The notes: generated by a model from the sequence alone, not told the origin. A stretch of 25,551 bases of DNA from Ancylobacter novellus (GCA_003241485.1 QFQD01000052.1:1-25551), one strand, 5' to 3'; shown: positions 15,499-23,996, counted from the stretch's first letter. Made by a program: numbers and translations.

Positions 15499-16517
15499 GT
15501 GTTGCCGCCCTTTTTCTTTGACTGGGCCTTGAGGTCCGCCTGGCGCGCCTCGTAAGCGGCATCCGACAGGCGCACCGACACGCGGTCGGCGATGCGCAGG
15601 TCGATGATGGTGACGTCGCGGGTGAGCAGCTGCTTGTCGCGGTCGAGCACCGCCAGTTCCTGCAGCGCCTCGATGAGGCCGTGCTCGGGAAGGCGCACGT
15701 CGATGCCGTTGCGCATCTTCAGCGTCCAGCGCCGGTCGGCAACCCGGATGGCGGCCCGCACCTGGTCACGAACGCCCGGCACGAGGCTCAGCGCCTCGAC
15801 GATCTCGGTGACGCTCTTGTCGGCACCGTCGCCGACCACGATCGGCAGGCGGATGAAGCGCGGATCGTCGGAATAGGGCGCGATGACCGTGCCGTCGCGG
15901 GCGATGACGTTGATCTTGCCGTCCTTCTGCCAGAGCGCGAAGCCCTCGCGCTCGACCAGCTGGATGTCGAGCCGGTCGGGATAGAGCTTCTGCACCGTGG
16001 CGCGCTTGATCCAGGGCAGTTCCTCAAGCCGCGTGCGGGCGGCCTCGGCGTCGAGGAAGACGAGCGAGGAGGTCGGCTTCACGCCGGCGGTGGCGAGGAT
16101 ATCGCCGGGAGTGACGTGATTCTGGCCGGACAGGTTCACATTGGCGATGCGGAAGCCGGCGAGGTTGGCCGCCGCATCCGCCATGTCGCGAGCGGTCTCG
16201 ATGGCGACCGGCATGTGCCCGCCGCGCTGGAGGCCATAGGCACCCGTGGCGGCAAACAGCAGTGCGACCAGCCAGGTGCCGGCGCCGCAGGTGGCGGCAC
16301 GGGAGGCAGAGAGGCCGACGAAGAAGCGCCGGCCGCCAATGATCGCCCGGTCCAGGACGCGGACGCGTCCGCCATCGGCGTTCGCGGCTGATTCGCGACG
16401 TCCGGGCGTGCGGCGCTGGATCTCTCCGCGCCGCGAATCACTTGCCGCGCCTTCGCGCCCGCCCCGCGCCTTGGGCGTCGGGGTCAGCGGTCGAGCGAAG
16501 CGTCCTCCACCATCCAT
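15495..16517 (-). CDS. ftsQ: Cell division protein FtsQ
   Basis: Bitopic divisome scaffold linking early cytoplasmic and late periplasmic division proteins. It has 340 residues: a basic, Arg/Gly-rich cytosolic tail (1-77), one membrane helix (about 79-96, GTWLVALLFAATGAYGL), a POTRA domain (about 121-190, beginning GFRIANVNLSGQNHVTPGDIL) and the FtsQ beta domain ending near 320. The start ATG at 16517 begins the MDGGGRFARPL motif common in this bacterial group and has GGTGAG upstream. It lies inside the last 34 bases of ddlB in another frame, so its translation probably depends on ddlB translation. It ends in a 4-nt overlap with ftsA. Confidence 0.96.
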   Translation of the reverse strand: MDGGGRFARPLTPTPKARGGREGAASDSRRGEIQRRTPGRRESAANADGGRVRVLDRAIIGGRRFFVGLSASRAATCGAGTWLVALLFAATGAYGLQRGGHMPVAIETARDMADAAANLAGFRIANVNLSGQNHVTPGDILATAGVKPTSSLVFLDAEAARTRLEELPWIKRATVQKLYPDRLDIQLVEREGFALWQKDGKINVIARDGTVIAPYSDDPRFIRLPIVVGDGADKSVTEIVEALSLVPGVRDQVRAAIRVADRRWTLKMRNGIDVRLPEHGLIEALQELAVLDRDKQLLTRDVTIIDLRIADRVSVRLSDAAYEARQADLKAQSKKKGGNT

Positions 16518-17404
16518 CGTACAAGCTCACCGAACGAATGGCCCGCATGGGCAGCCAGTTCGGGCACAAGCGACGTCTCGGTCATTCCGGGCTGCGTGTT
16601 GACCTCCAGACAGACCAGACCGGATTCGTCCCCGGTCGTGTCGTCGTAGCGGAAATCCGACCTGCTGATGCCCCGACAGCCAAGCGCGTCATGCGCCTTG
16701 ACCGCTAGCATCCGTACCTTTTGGTAAACATTCGGTAAAATTCGGGCCGGAAGAATGTGAACAGAACCGCCCGGGGCGTATTTTGCCTCGAAATCATAGA
16801 ACCTTACGGCGGATTGAATTTCGATGACGTCGAGCGCGTTTCCGCCCATCACGGCGCAGGTGAGCTCCAGTCCGGGGATATATTTCTCCGCCAGAAGCAA
16901 ATCACCATGCGCCCAGTCGGGGCGATTCAGTTCCTGCGGCGGGTGCTCGTGCTCTTCCGTCACGATGAAGACGCCCACTGACGAGCCGTCGGCTACCGGC
17001 TTCAGCACATAGGGGCGCGGCAGCACATGCGCGCGTGCCGCCTCCGCCCGCGTCACCACGCGGCCCTCGGGCACGGGAATGCCGTGGGCGGCAAGAACGA
17101 TCTTGGCCTGCGCCTTGTCCATGGCAAGCGCCGAGGCCAGGACGCCGGAATGGGTGTAGGGGATGCCCAGCACTTCGAGGATGCCCTGAATGGTGCCATC
17201 CTCACCCGGCCGCCCATGCAGCGCGTTGAGCACCACGTCGGGCTTGAGGCGCGTCAGCACCTCGGCGATGTCCCGGCCCACATCGACGCGGGAAACCCGG
17301 TAGCCGACGCTCTCAGCGGCCTTGGCGCAGGCTTCGCCCGATCTCAGCGAGACCTCGCGCTCGGACGACCAGCCGCCCATGAGGACGGCGACATGCCTTG
17401 ACAT
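16484..17404 (-). CDS. ddlB: D-alanine--D-alanine ligase DdlB
   Basis: ATP-grasp ligase making the D-Ala-D-Ala dipeptide for peptidoglycan precursors. Its 306 residues match the family. Visible: MGGWSSEREVSLRSG with Glu15, ALHGRPGEDG (61-70), the ATP-binding Lys135 in VLKPVADGSSVGV, the YKT-loop equivalent FYDFEAKYAPGG, and the metal site CLEVNTQPGMT with Glu267 and Asn269. The start at 17404 has an excellent GAGGAG ribosome site. The gap after murB is 48 bp. Residues about 217-235 are written with unusually AT-rich codons compared with the rest. That patch carries a CtrA-like element and could hold the ftsQA promoter. Confidence 0.98.
   Translation of the reverse strand: MSRHVAVLMGGWSSEREVSLRSGEACAKAAESVGYRVSRVDVGRDIAEVLTRLKPDVVLNALHGRPGEDGTIQGILEVLGIPYTHSGVLASALAMDKAQAKIVLAAHGIPVPEGRVVTRAEAARAHVLPRPYVLKPVADGSSVGVFIVTEEHEHPPQELNRPDWAHGDLLLAEKYIPGLELTCAVMGGNALDVIEIQSAVRFYDFEAKYAPGGSVHILPARILPNVYQKVRMLAVKAHDALGCRGISRSDFRYDDTTGDESGLVCLEVNTQPGMTETSLVPELAAHAGHSFGELVRWMVEDASLDR
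16725..16739 (-). promoter_or_regulatory. CtrA-like element, copy C (inside ddlB, upstream of ftsQ)
   Basis: The minus-strand reading TTTACCGAATGTTTA forms TTTA-N7-TTTA in an AT-rich patch of the ddlB coding sequence, 208 bp before the ftsQ start. TTTACC is followed 11 bp later by a second TTTACC, the helical-turn spacing expected for a dimeric response regulator. Confidence 0.45.
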
Positions 17405-17416
17405 GGTCTTCTCCTC

Positions 17417-17431
17417 GCGCCCGGCGGGCGC
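17417..17431. repeat. 15-bp interrupted palindrome between murB and ddlB
   Basis: GCGCCCG and CGGGCGC flank one base, immediately upstream of the ddlB ribosome site. As RNA it could form only a tight stem. Function is unknown and chance is plausible in such GC-rich DNA. Confidence 0.25.
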
Positions 17432-17452
17432 CTGTCTGCGGCCACCCGTGGT

Positions 17453-18373
17453 TCAGGCGGGGAAGCCGATGCGCTTGATCTCCCATTCCAGCTCGACGCC
17501 GGAATGGGCCTTCACGCGACGGCGGACCTCCTCGCCCAGCCCTTCGATGTCCGCCGCGCGGGCACCGCCCGTATTGATCAGGAAATTGCAGTGCATCGGC
17601 GAAACCTGCGCCGGGCCGACCATCAGCCCGCGGCAGCCGGCGGCGTCGACCAGCTGCCAGGCCTTGTGGCCCGGCGGGTTCTTGAAGGTGGAGCCACCAG
17701 TCTTCTCGCGGATCGGCTGCGCGGCCTCGCGCGCCTGCGTGATGCGGTCCATCTCGGCCAGGATCGCCGCCGGCTCGCCGGGGCGCCCCTGATAGAGCGC
17801 GCTGGTGAAGATGACGTCGGCCGGCGCGCCGGAGTGGCGGTAGCTGAAGGCGAAATCCGCGTTTGAGAACAAGCGGATATTTCCCGCCCGGTCGACGCCC
17901 CTCGCCTCGATCAGCACGTCCTTCGTCTCGCCGCCATGAGCGCCGGCGTTCATCCGCAAGGCGCCGCCGAGGCCGCCGGGGATGCCGCGATAGAAGGCGA
18001 GCCCGTCAATGCCCGCATCCGCCGCGGCGCGGGCGAGCTTCACGTCCGGCACGGCGGTGCCGGCGCGCAGTCGATGGCCCTCTTCGACGACGATATCCGC
18101 AAAGCCGCGTCCGAGCCGGATGACCACGCCCGGCACCCCGCCATCGCGCACGATGAGGTTCGAGCCGAGGCCGATCACGGTGACCGGAATGTCGGCGGGC
18201 AGGCCCTTCAGGAAATAGGCGAGGTCCGCCTCGTCCGCCGGCGTGAACAGCACCTGCGCCGGCCCGCCGACGCGGAACCAGGTGAGGTCGGCCAGCGGCT
18301 GGTTGGCAATCAGCCGCCCGCGCAGCTCCGGCAGGCGGGCCGTCAGCGCGGGCACAAGGTCGGGAAAGCTCAC
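17453..18373 (-). CDS. murB: UDP-N-acetylmuramate dehydrogenase MurB
   Basis: FAD-dependent reductase that converts UDP-GlcNAc-enolpyruvate to UDP-MurNAc in the cytosol. It has 306 residues from the GTG at 18373. Visible: the FAD-binding VIGLGSNLIVRDGG (67-79), FYRGIPGGLGGALRMNAGA with catalytic Arg129, the proton donor Ser228 in GGSTFKNP, and the final catalytic Glu298 in WEIKRIG. The GTG overlaps the murC stop (GTGA, 4 nt), a classical coupling arrangement, and starts a normal MurB N-terminus. An ATG 45 bp upstream lies within murC and adds a Gly/Ala-rich sequence without family similarity. Confidence 0.97.
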   Translation of the reverse strand: MSFPDLVPALTARLPELRGRLIANQPLADLTWFRVGGPAQVLFTPADEADLAYFLKGLPADIPVTVIGLGSNLIVRDGGVPGVVIRLGRGFADIVVEEGHRLRAGTAVPDVKLARAAADAGIDGLAFYRGIPGGLGGALRMNAGAHGGETKDVLIEARGVDRAGNIRLFSNADFAFSYRHSGAPADVIFTSALYQGRPGEPAAILAEMDRITQAREAAQPIREKTGGSTFKNPPGHKAWQLVDAAGCRGLMVGPAQVSPMHCNFLINTGGARAADIEGLGEEVRRRVKAHSGVELEWEIKRIGFPA

Positions 18374-19779
18374 GCCGCCGCCCCCGCAGCCAGCTGCCCC
18401 GGCAGGGCATAGGCCCACTGGGTGATGTTGCCGGCGCCGAGGCAGATGACGTAGTCGCCGGGCTTGGCCAGACCCTTCACGATGCCGGCCAGCGCATCCG
18501 GCGCCGGCAGCGGCTGCACCGAGCGGTGGCCGCGCGCGCGCAGCGCCTCGACGAGATGGTCGCGGTCGATGCCGGGGATGGGCGCCTCGCCAGCGGCATA
18601 GACGTCGGCCACGATGACGTGGTCGGCGTCATTGAAGCAGGTGGCGAACTGGTCGAACAGCGACTGCAGCCGCGTGTAGCGGTGCGGCTGCACGATGGCG
18701 ATCACCTGCCCTTCGGTGGAGGCGCGCGCCGCGCGCAGCACGGCAGCGATCTCCACGGGGTGGTGGCCGTAATCGTCGAAGATGGTCACGCCGCCGACCT
18801 CGCCAGTCAGGGTGAAGCGCCGCTTCACCCCGCCAAAGCCAGCCAGCGCGGCGCGGATCTGCTCGTCGGTGGCGCCCAGCTCATGCGCCACGGCGATGGC
18901 GGCGGTGGCGTTCAGCGCATTGTGCTTGCCCGGCATGGGCAGCACGAGGTCGCGCAATTCGTGCACCACGTCGCCGGCGCGGTTGCGCAGCAGCACGGAG
19001 AAGCGCGAGCGTCCGCCACGCAGGTCAAGATCGACGAGACGCGCATCCGCCTGCGGGTTCTCGCCATAGGTGATGACGCGGCGGTCTTCCACATGGCCGA
19101 CCAGATCCTGCACCACGGGATGATCGGTGCACATCACCGCGAAACCGTAGAAGGGCAGGTTATCGACGAAGGAGCGGAACGCCGCCTGCACCGCCTCGAA
19201 GGTCTTGAAGTGGTCGAGATGCTCGGGGTCGATATTGGTGACGATGGCCACCTCGACCGGCAGCTTCAGGAAGGTGCCGTCGCTCTCATCCGCCTCGACC
19301 ACCATCCACTCGCCATCGCCGAGGCGGGCATTGGTGCCATAGGCGTTGATGATGCCGCCGTTAATCACCGTCGGGTCGAAGCCGCCGGCATCGAGCAGGG
19401 TGGCGACCAGCGAGGTCGTGGTGGTCTTGCCATGGGTACCGGCAATGGCGACGCAGCTCTTCAGCCGCATCAGCTCGGCCAGCATCTCGGCGCGGCGCAC
19501 CACCGGCAGGCGGCCCGCGCGCGCGGCGACCAGCTCGGGATTGTCGCGCTTGATGGCGGACGAGACGACCAGCACCTCGGCGCCGACGATGTTCTCCGCC
19601 GCGTGGCCGATGAGCACCTTGATGCCCTTCTCGACGAGGCGCTTCACATTCGCGCTCTCGGCAACGTCCGAGCCCTGCACCGTGTAACCGAGATTGTGCA
19701 GCACCTCGGCAATGCCGCTCATGCCGATGCCGCCGATGCCGACGAAATGGATGGGACCGAGTGAGAGCGGAAGTTTCAT
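18370..19779 (-). CDS. murC: UDP-N-acetylmuramate--L-alanine ligase MurC
   Basis: Cytosolic Mur ligase that adds the first L-Ala to UDP-MurNAc using ATP. It has 469 residues. Visible: the UDP-binding Rossmann start IHFVGIGGIGMSGIAEVL (10-27), the P-loop GTHGKTTT (114-121), the ADESDGTF metal and ATP region, NIDPEHLDH and the C-terminal domain with DDYGHHP and VIVADVYAAGE. The ATG at 19779 follows an AGGGAA ribosome site, itself 5 nt after an 8-bp hairpin. Its stop overlaps the murB GTG. It is 105 bp after murG, the largest gap inside the murG-ddlB block. Confidence 0.98.
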   Translation of the reverse strand: MKLPLSLGPIHFVGIGGIGMSGIAEVLHNLGYTVQGSDVAESANVKRLVEKGIKVLIGHAAENIVGAEVLVVSSAIKRDNPELVAARAGRLPVVRRAEMLAELMRLKSCVAIAGTHGKTTTTSLVATLLDAGGFDPTVINGGIINAYGTNARLGDGEWMVVEADESDGTFLKLPVEVAIVTNIDPEHLDHFKTFEAVQAAFRSFVDNLPFYGFAVMCTDHPVVQDLVGHVEDRRVITYGENPQADARLVDLDLRGGRSRFSVLLRNRAGDVVHELRDLVLPMPGKHNALNATAAIAVAHELGATDEQIRAALAGFGGVKRRFTLTGEVGGVTIFDDYGHHPVEIAAVLRAARASTEGQVIAIVQPHRYTRLQSLFDQFATCFNDADHVIVADVYAAGEAPIPGIDRDHLVEALRARGHRSVQPLPAPDALAGIVKGLAKPGDYVICLGAGNITQWAYALPGQLAAGAAA

Positions 19780-19793
19780 ACCTTGTTCCCTAG

Positions 19794-19818
19794 GCCTGCA
19801 CGCACAGCGGGTGCAGGC
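19794..19818 (-). promoter_or_regulatory. Perfect 8-bp leader hairpin in front of murC
   Basis: GCCTGCAC and GTGCAGGC flank a 9-nt loop. The hairpin ends 14 nt before the murC start, next to its ribosome site. No U tract follows, so an mRNA-stability or translation-modulating element is more likely than a terminator. Confidence 0.35.
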
Positions 19819-19884
19819 GCAACTTGCCGGCGCGCAGGAATAGTCGAGGCGCCGCGCCGCGTCATCCCGCCTATGGTACCGGGG

Positions 19885-21006
19885 TTACACATCGATCTTG
19901 GCAATTCGAATGACGAGGTCGGCCAGTCGCTCGGCAGCGTCGGCCCGGCCCATGCGGTGCGCGGCCTCCGCCATGGCCGCAAGGCGGCCCGGCTCAGCCG
20001 CGTGAAGCGCGACCAGTGCAGCGAAGCGCTCCGGAGTGAACTGGTCCTGCGGCATCAGCACCGCTCCGCCGCCATCGGCGAGCGCGGTGGCGTTGGCCAG
20101 CTGGTCCTGGTCGAGCGCGCCCGGCAGCGGTACCAGCACCGAGGGCCGGCCGATCACGCCCAGCTCCGCCACGGTCGAGGCGCCCGAGCGGGCAATGACC
20201 AGATGCGCATCCGCCATGCGGGCCGGCAGGTCGCTGAAGAACGGCGCCAGCTCCGCTGCCACGCCCAGCCGGTCATACACTGCGCGCACCGCGTCGATAT
20301 CCTCGGGCCGGGCCTGTTGCACGATGTGGAGGCGCGCACGGATCGCCGGGTCGAGCCTCTCGACCAGATGCGCGATCCCCGGCGGGACGATCTCGCTCAT
20401 CACCCGCGCGCCCTGGCTGCCGCCGAACACCAGCAGGTTCAGCCGCCCGCCAGCGCTCGGCGGCTCATAGGGCGCCACCGCCGCAATCACCGCCGGGCGG
20501 ACGGGATTGCCGGTGTGGTGCGCCTTGGCCGCCAGTTCCGGGCGGTCTTTGAAGATGTCGGGATAGCCGGTGGCGATGGCGGTGACGCGTTTGGCGAGCA
20601 GCGCATTGGCCCGCCCCATCACCGCGTTCGCCTCATGGATCAACGTCGGCCGCCCGGCGAGATGGGCGGCGAGCAGCGGCGGCACGGTGGGATAGCCGCC
20701 GAACCCGACCACAGCCGCCGGCCGCAACGTGCGCATCAGCCGGTAGCCGCGGAAAATGCCCGAGCCCAGCGCAAGCGCGGTCTTGCCCAGCGCCAGCGGC
20801 GAGCGCCCGCGCACCGTGTCCGCCGGCAGCACGTGCAGCTTGCGCGCCGGGAAATGACCGGCATAACGCGCGGCGCGCGCATCGGTCGCGAGATCGACGA
20901 CGACGCCGCGCCGGGTCAGCGCCCCGGCCAATGCCTCGGCGGGAAACAGATGGCCGCCGGTTCCCCCGGCGGCGAGCAGGACCAGCGGCTTGTCGGCAGC
21001 AGTCAT
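19885..21006 (-). CDS. murG: UDP-GlcNAc:lipid I N-acetylglucosaminyltransferase MurG
   Basis: Peripheral inner-membrane GT28 glycosyltransferase that converts lipid I to lipid II. It has 373 residues with two Rossmann domains. Visible: the first Gly-rich loop GGTGGHLFPA (14-23), the second and third G loops (GFGGYPTVPP and VFGGSQGAR), the UDP-GlcNAc-binding IARSGASTVAELGVIGRPSVLVPLP region and the DQDQLANA motif. The ATG at 21006 lies 9 nt after the ftsW stop, and GAGGA overlapping that stop is its ribosome site, so ftsW and murG are co-translated. It is complete and ordinary for the family. Confidence 0.98.
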   Translation of the reverse strand: MTAADKPLVLLAAGGTGGHLFPAEALAGALTRRGVVVDLATDARAARYAGHFPARKLHVLPADTVRGRSPLALGKTALALGSGIFRGYRLMRTLRPAAVVGFGGYPTVPPLLAAHLAGRPTLIHEANAVMGRANALLAKRVTAIATGYPDIFKDRPELAAKAHHTGNPVRPAVIAAVAPYEPPSAGGRLNLLVFGGSQGARVMSEIVPPGIAHLVERLDPAIRARLHIVQQARPEDIDAVRAVYDRLGVAAELAPFFSDLPARMADAHLVIARSGASTVAELGVIGRPSVLVPLPGALDQDQLANATALADGGGAVLMPQDQFTPERFAALVALHAAEPGRLAAMAEAAHRMGRADAAERLADLVIRIAKIDV

Positions 21007-21015
21007 GATGCGTCC

Positions 21016-22212
21016 TCAGGCCGGGCGCGGCGACGGCACGCCGGGGGTGCGGGCGGCCGGGCTGCCGATCCGCGTGCCCAGCCGCTCCAGTTCGGCGAGC
21101 GTCGCCGTGCGCGGGCGGCGTCGCGTCAGCGCCAGCAGCATGCCCATGCCATAGGCCAGCGACAGCAGCGAGGAACCGCCATAGGAGACGAAGGGCAGCG
21201 TCATGCCCTTGGCCGGCATCATGTGCAGGTTCACCATCATGTTGATGCAGGACTGCAGCCCGAACAGCATGGTGAGCCCCGCTATGGCGAAGCGCACGAA
21301 CGGATCCTCGTCGTTCATCGCGCGGTTGAGCGAGCGCAGCACGATGAAGGCGAACAGCCCGGCGATAATCATGCACAGGATGGCGCCGAACTCCTCGCCG
21401 GCGACGGCGAAGATGAAGTCGGTGTGCCCGTCCGGCAGCACCTTCTTGAAGGTGCCCTCGCCCGGTCCCTGGCCGAGCCAGCCGCCATTGAGGAATGAGT
21501 CGATGGCGAGGTCGATCTGGTAGGTGTCGCCCGATTCGGGGTTGAGGAAGCGGTCGATGCGCTTGGTGACATGCGGCACCAGAGCATAGGCGATGAACAC
21601 GCCCGTCGCGCCGACCCCGCCGAGACCGATCACCCAGATCATCCGCAGTCCGGCGAGGAAGAACAGGCCGCCCCACACCAGCGAGACCAGCATGGTCTGG
21701 CCGAAATCCGGCTGCAGCACCAGCGGCGTCACCACCATGCCGAGCAGCCCGATGGCGAGGAACTGCCCGGGCATTTCCGGCCGCCTCACGCTCTCGGAGA
21801 ACAGCCAGGCGGCAATGATGACGAAGCTGGGCTTGAGGAATTCCGAGGGCTGCACGGTGATGCCGGCGACGGTGAGCCAGCGCCGCGCGCCCTTCACCTC
21901 CGGTCCGATCACCAGCGTGGCGCAGACGAGGCCGAGGAACAGGAGGAACAGCACCAGCGACAGCCGGCGGATGTTGCGGGGCGACAGCAGCGAGGTTGCG
22001 ATCAGCACGATCAGCGCAGGGATAAGGAACATCACCTGCCGGTTCACGAAGTGAAACGGATCGGCGATACCCAGCCGCGCCGCCACCGGCGGGCTCGCCG
22101 CCAGCGCCAGCACGATGCCGATGATCATCAGGGCGGCCAGCGCTCCGAGCAGCAGGCGATCAATGGTCCACCACCATTCGCCGACCACGGTCCGTTCGGC
22201 ACGCGAAATCAT
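21016..22212 (-). CDS. ftsW: Septal peptidoglycan glycosyltransferase FtsW (SEDS family)
   Basis: Polytopic SEDS polymerase that works with FtsI (PBP3) to build septal glycan strands from lipid II. It has 398 residues and about ten membrane helices. Visible: a cytosolic start with WWWTIDRLLLG, the KGARRWLTVAGITVQPSEFLKP loop, the large periplasmic loop containing YQIDLAIDSFLNGGWLGQGPGEG, the catalytic Asp265 in PDGHTDFIFAVAGEEFG, and LPFVSYGGSSLLSLAYGMGMLL near the end. The C-terminal tail is cytosolic and Arg/Pro-rich. The start at 22212 has GGAG 9 nt upstream. Normally ftsW follows murD directly. Here a cyclase and a permease intervene, and the leader carries a dyad and a TTAACCAT element. 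Confidence 0.97.
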   Translation of the reverse strand: MISRAERTVVGEWWWTIDRLLLGALAALMIIGIVLALAASPPVAARLGIADPFHFVNRQVMFLIPALIVLIATSLLSPRNIRRLSLVLFLLFLGLVCATLVIGPEVKGARRWLTVAGITVQPSEFLKPSFVIIAAWLFSESVRRPEMPGQFLAIGLLGMVVTPLVLQPDFGQTMLVSLVWGGLFFLAGLRMIWVIGLGGVGATGVFIAYALVPHVTKRIDRFLNPESGDTYQIDLAIDSFLNGGWLGQGPGEGTFKKVLPDGHTDFIFAVAGEEFGAILCMIIAGLFAFIVLRSLNRAMNDEDPFVRFAIAGLTMLFGLQSCINMMVNLHMMPAKGMTLPFVSYGGSSLLSLAYGMGMLLALTRRRPRTATLAELERLGTRIGSPAARTPGVPSPRPA

Positions 22213-22230
22213 GAGACGCCACTCCGGGAA

Positions 22231-22248
22231 GATACTCCCCGCAGTATC
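22231..22248. promoter_or_regulatory. Dyad GATACT-N6-AGTATC upstream of ftsW
   Basis: Perfect 6-bp arms flank a 6-nt centre, 19-36 bp before the ftsW ATG. On the minus strand, GATACT also resembles a -10 box (4 of 6). It may be an operator or a small leader hairpin next to the ribosome site. Confidence 0.35.
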
Positions 22249-22258
22249 GGATGGTTAA
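22244..22258 (-). promoter_or_regulatory. CtrA-like element, copy D (upstream of ftsW)
   Basis: The minus-strand reading TTAACCATCCGATAC contains the exact TTAACCAT octamer described for CtrA half sites and matches copy A at 12 of 15 positions. It overlaps the left half of the neighbouring dyad and ends 32 bp before the ftsW start. Confidence 0.5.
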
Positions 22259-22324
22259 GGTTGACGCGGGCTTAATGCGGAAGCGCCCGGCACGCAGTCC
22301 GACCGCTCCCGCGAGGCGCGTGCC

Positions 22325-23839
22325 TCAGTGCGACTTGTACTCGCTGGTGCCCTTGGAAAGCGCGAACTCCTCCTCCGGCGACAGCACCAGCTTGTGGCGG
22401 CCGGCAATGGCGAAATACACCACGCCAAGCGCGAACCAGATGGCGACGCCGATCACGCCGGCACGGTAGACCGGGTCGGAGAGCTGGTAGAACAGCGTCA
22501 CCACGGCGATGACCACGGTGAGCGCGGCGCCCACAACCCCGAACGGGCTGCGATAAGGCCGCTCGATATGCGGGGCGTTCCGGCGCAGCAGGATGAACGA
22601 CAGCGCCTGCATCACATAGGACAGCATAGCGCCGAACACCGCCATGTTCAGCAGCGTGCCGCCAATGACCAGCGCGCCCTCGTCCGCGCCGACGCCGAAC
22701 CAGATCGCCAGCATCAGCACAAGCGCCACCACCGCGCCGACCAGCATGGCGAGGTGCGGGGTCTTGCGGGTGCCGTGGGTGATCGACATCCAGCGCGGGA
22801 AATAGCCGGCGCGCGACAGCGAATAGATCTGCCGGCCCTGCGCATAGATGATGGTGTGGAACGAGGCGATGAGCCCGATCACCGCCACAAGCGCCAGCAC
22901 CTTGGCGAGCCCGTCGCCATAGATGGCGCGGAAACCGTCGAGCAGCGGCTCGCCCGACTTGCCGAGGGCGAAAGCGCCGTTGGCGACGGACGAGTTCAGC
23001 CACAGGATCATGAAGGCGGACACAATCAGCGTCGAAATGCCGAGAATGATGCCGCGCGGCAGGTCGCGCTTGGGGTCGACCGATTCCTCCGCCGCCAGCG
23101 GCAACTGCTCGATGGCGAGAAACAGCCACACCGCGAAAGGCAGCGAGGCAAGCACGCCATGGATGCCGAAGGGCAGGAAGGGCCCGCCGCCTTCCGGCAG
23201 CTCGGCGCCATCGGCACCGATGTTCAGCGCCCAGCGGGTGAAATCGATATTGGGCAGGGCGCTGACCCAGAAAGCCACCAGGCAGGCGAGCGCCGCCAGC
23301 GTGACGATCAGCGTCACCTTGAAGGACAGCTCCACGCCGACGACGTTGAGCCCGACGAAGACGATGTAGCCGAACACCCAGTAGACCGGCTGGAACTCCG
23401 TCGGCGTGCCGAAGATCGAGCCGAGATAGGAGCCGATGAAGAACACCACCACCGCGGGGGTGATGACATATTCCACGTTCTCGCAAAGGCCGGTGATGAA
23501 GCCGCCCCACGGGCCCATGGCGGTGCGCGCGAAGGAATAGGCCGCGCCCGTATGCGGCAGGGCGGAGGACATCTCCGCAATCGACAGGGTGAGACCGAGA
23601 TACATGATGGCGATGATGATGGCGGCGATGAACATCCCGCCCCAGCCACCGGTGGAAAGTCCGAGGTTCCAGCCGGAGAAATGGCCGGAAATCACCGCGC
23701 CGACACCCAGTGCCCACAGCGAGGCGACACCGGCATAGCGCTTGAGGCCGCGCGCTTCAAAATAGGCGATGTCAACCGTCGTGTAGGTGACGCCGCCACC
23801 GCTGGCGGGTGGCGCACTCTCATTTTCTCGAATGCTCAT
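22325..23839 (-). CDS. APC-family permease, probable ethanolamine permease
   Basis: Inner-membrane transporter of the amino acid-polyamine-organocation superfamily, 504 residues, about 12 membrane helices. The N-terminal stretch YFEARGLKRYAGVASLWALG, the following GVGAVISGHFSGWNLGL, and SIAEMSSALPHTGAAYSFARTAMGPWGGFITGL.ENVEYV are, from memory, hallmarks of the ethanolamine permease (Eat) branch. Assignment to the branch is fairly firm, while the substrate is inference. The ATG at 23839 has GGGGA upstream, and an earlier in-frame ATG (23902) adds a non-conserved tail. No eutBC, regulator or aldehyde dehydrogenase gene is present nearby. It sits between murD and ftsW, where a transporter is not expected, with 180 bp upstream and 112 bp downstream free of genes. 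Confidence 0.87.
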   Translation of the reverse strand: MSIRENESAPPASGGGVTYTTVDIAYFEARGLKRYAGVASLWALGVGAVISGHFSGWNLGLSTGGWGGMFIAAIIIAIMYLGLTLSIAEMSSALPHTGAAYSFARTAMGPWGGFITGLCENVEYVITPAVVVFFIGSYLGSIFGTPTEFQPVYWVFGYIVFVGLNVVGVELSFKVTLIVTLAALACLVAFWVSALPNIDFTRWALNIGADGAELPEGGGPFLPFGIHGVLASLPFAVWLFLAIEQLPLAAEESVDPKRDLPRGIILGISTLIVSAFMILWLNSSVANGAFALGKSGEPLLDGFRAIYGDGLAKVLALVAVIGLIASFHTIIYAQGRQIYSLSRAGYFPRWMSITHGTRKTPHLAMLVGAVVALVLMLAIWFGVGADEGALVIGGTLLNMAVFGAMLSYVMQALSFILLRRNAPHIERPYRSPFGVVGAALTVVIAVVTLFYQLSDPVYRAGVIGVAIWFALGVVYFAIAGRHKLVLSPEEEFALSKGTSEYKSH

Positions 23840-23981
23840 GACGCAAGTCCCCGAAAAAGGGATCGGTGCCGCCCGCGCCCGCCCGCCGGTCGAACCCGCC
23901 ACCTTGGTTGCTGAACGCCGCGGGCCTCGCCTCGCGGATGGGCAGTACGCTCTCAGCGGATCACGGAAACGTCAACTCAAT

Positions 23982-23996
23982 TGTTGCGCCGCAACA
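23982..23996. promoter_or_regulatory. 15-bp palindrome upstream of the permease gene, candidate operator
   Basis: TGTTGCG and CGCAACA flank a single base. It lies 24 nt after the diguanylate cyclase stop and 143 bp before the permease ATG. A TTGACG -35-like box (23975-23970, minus strand) lies just downstream of it, without a convincing -10. The loop is too small for a terminator, so an operator for the permease is the better guess. Confidence 0.4.
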
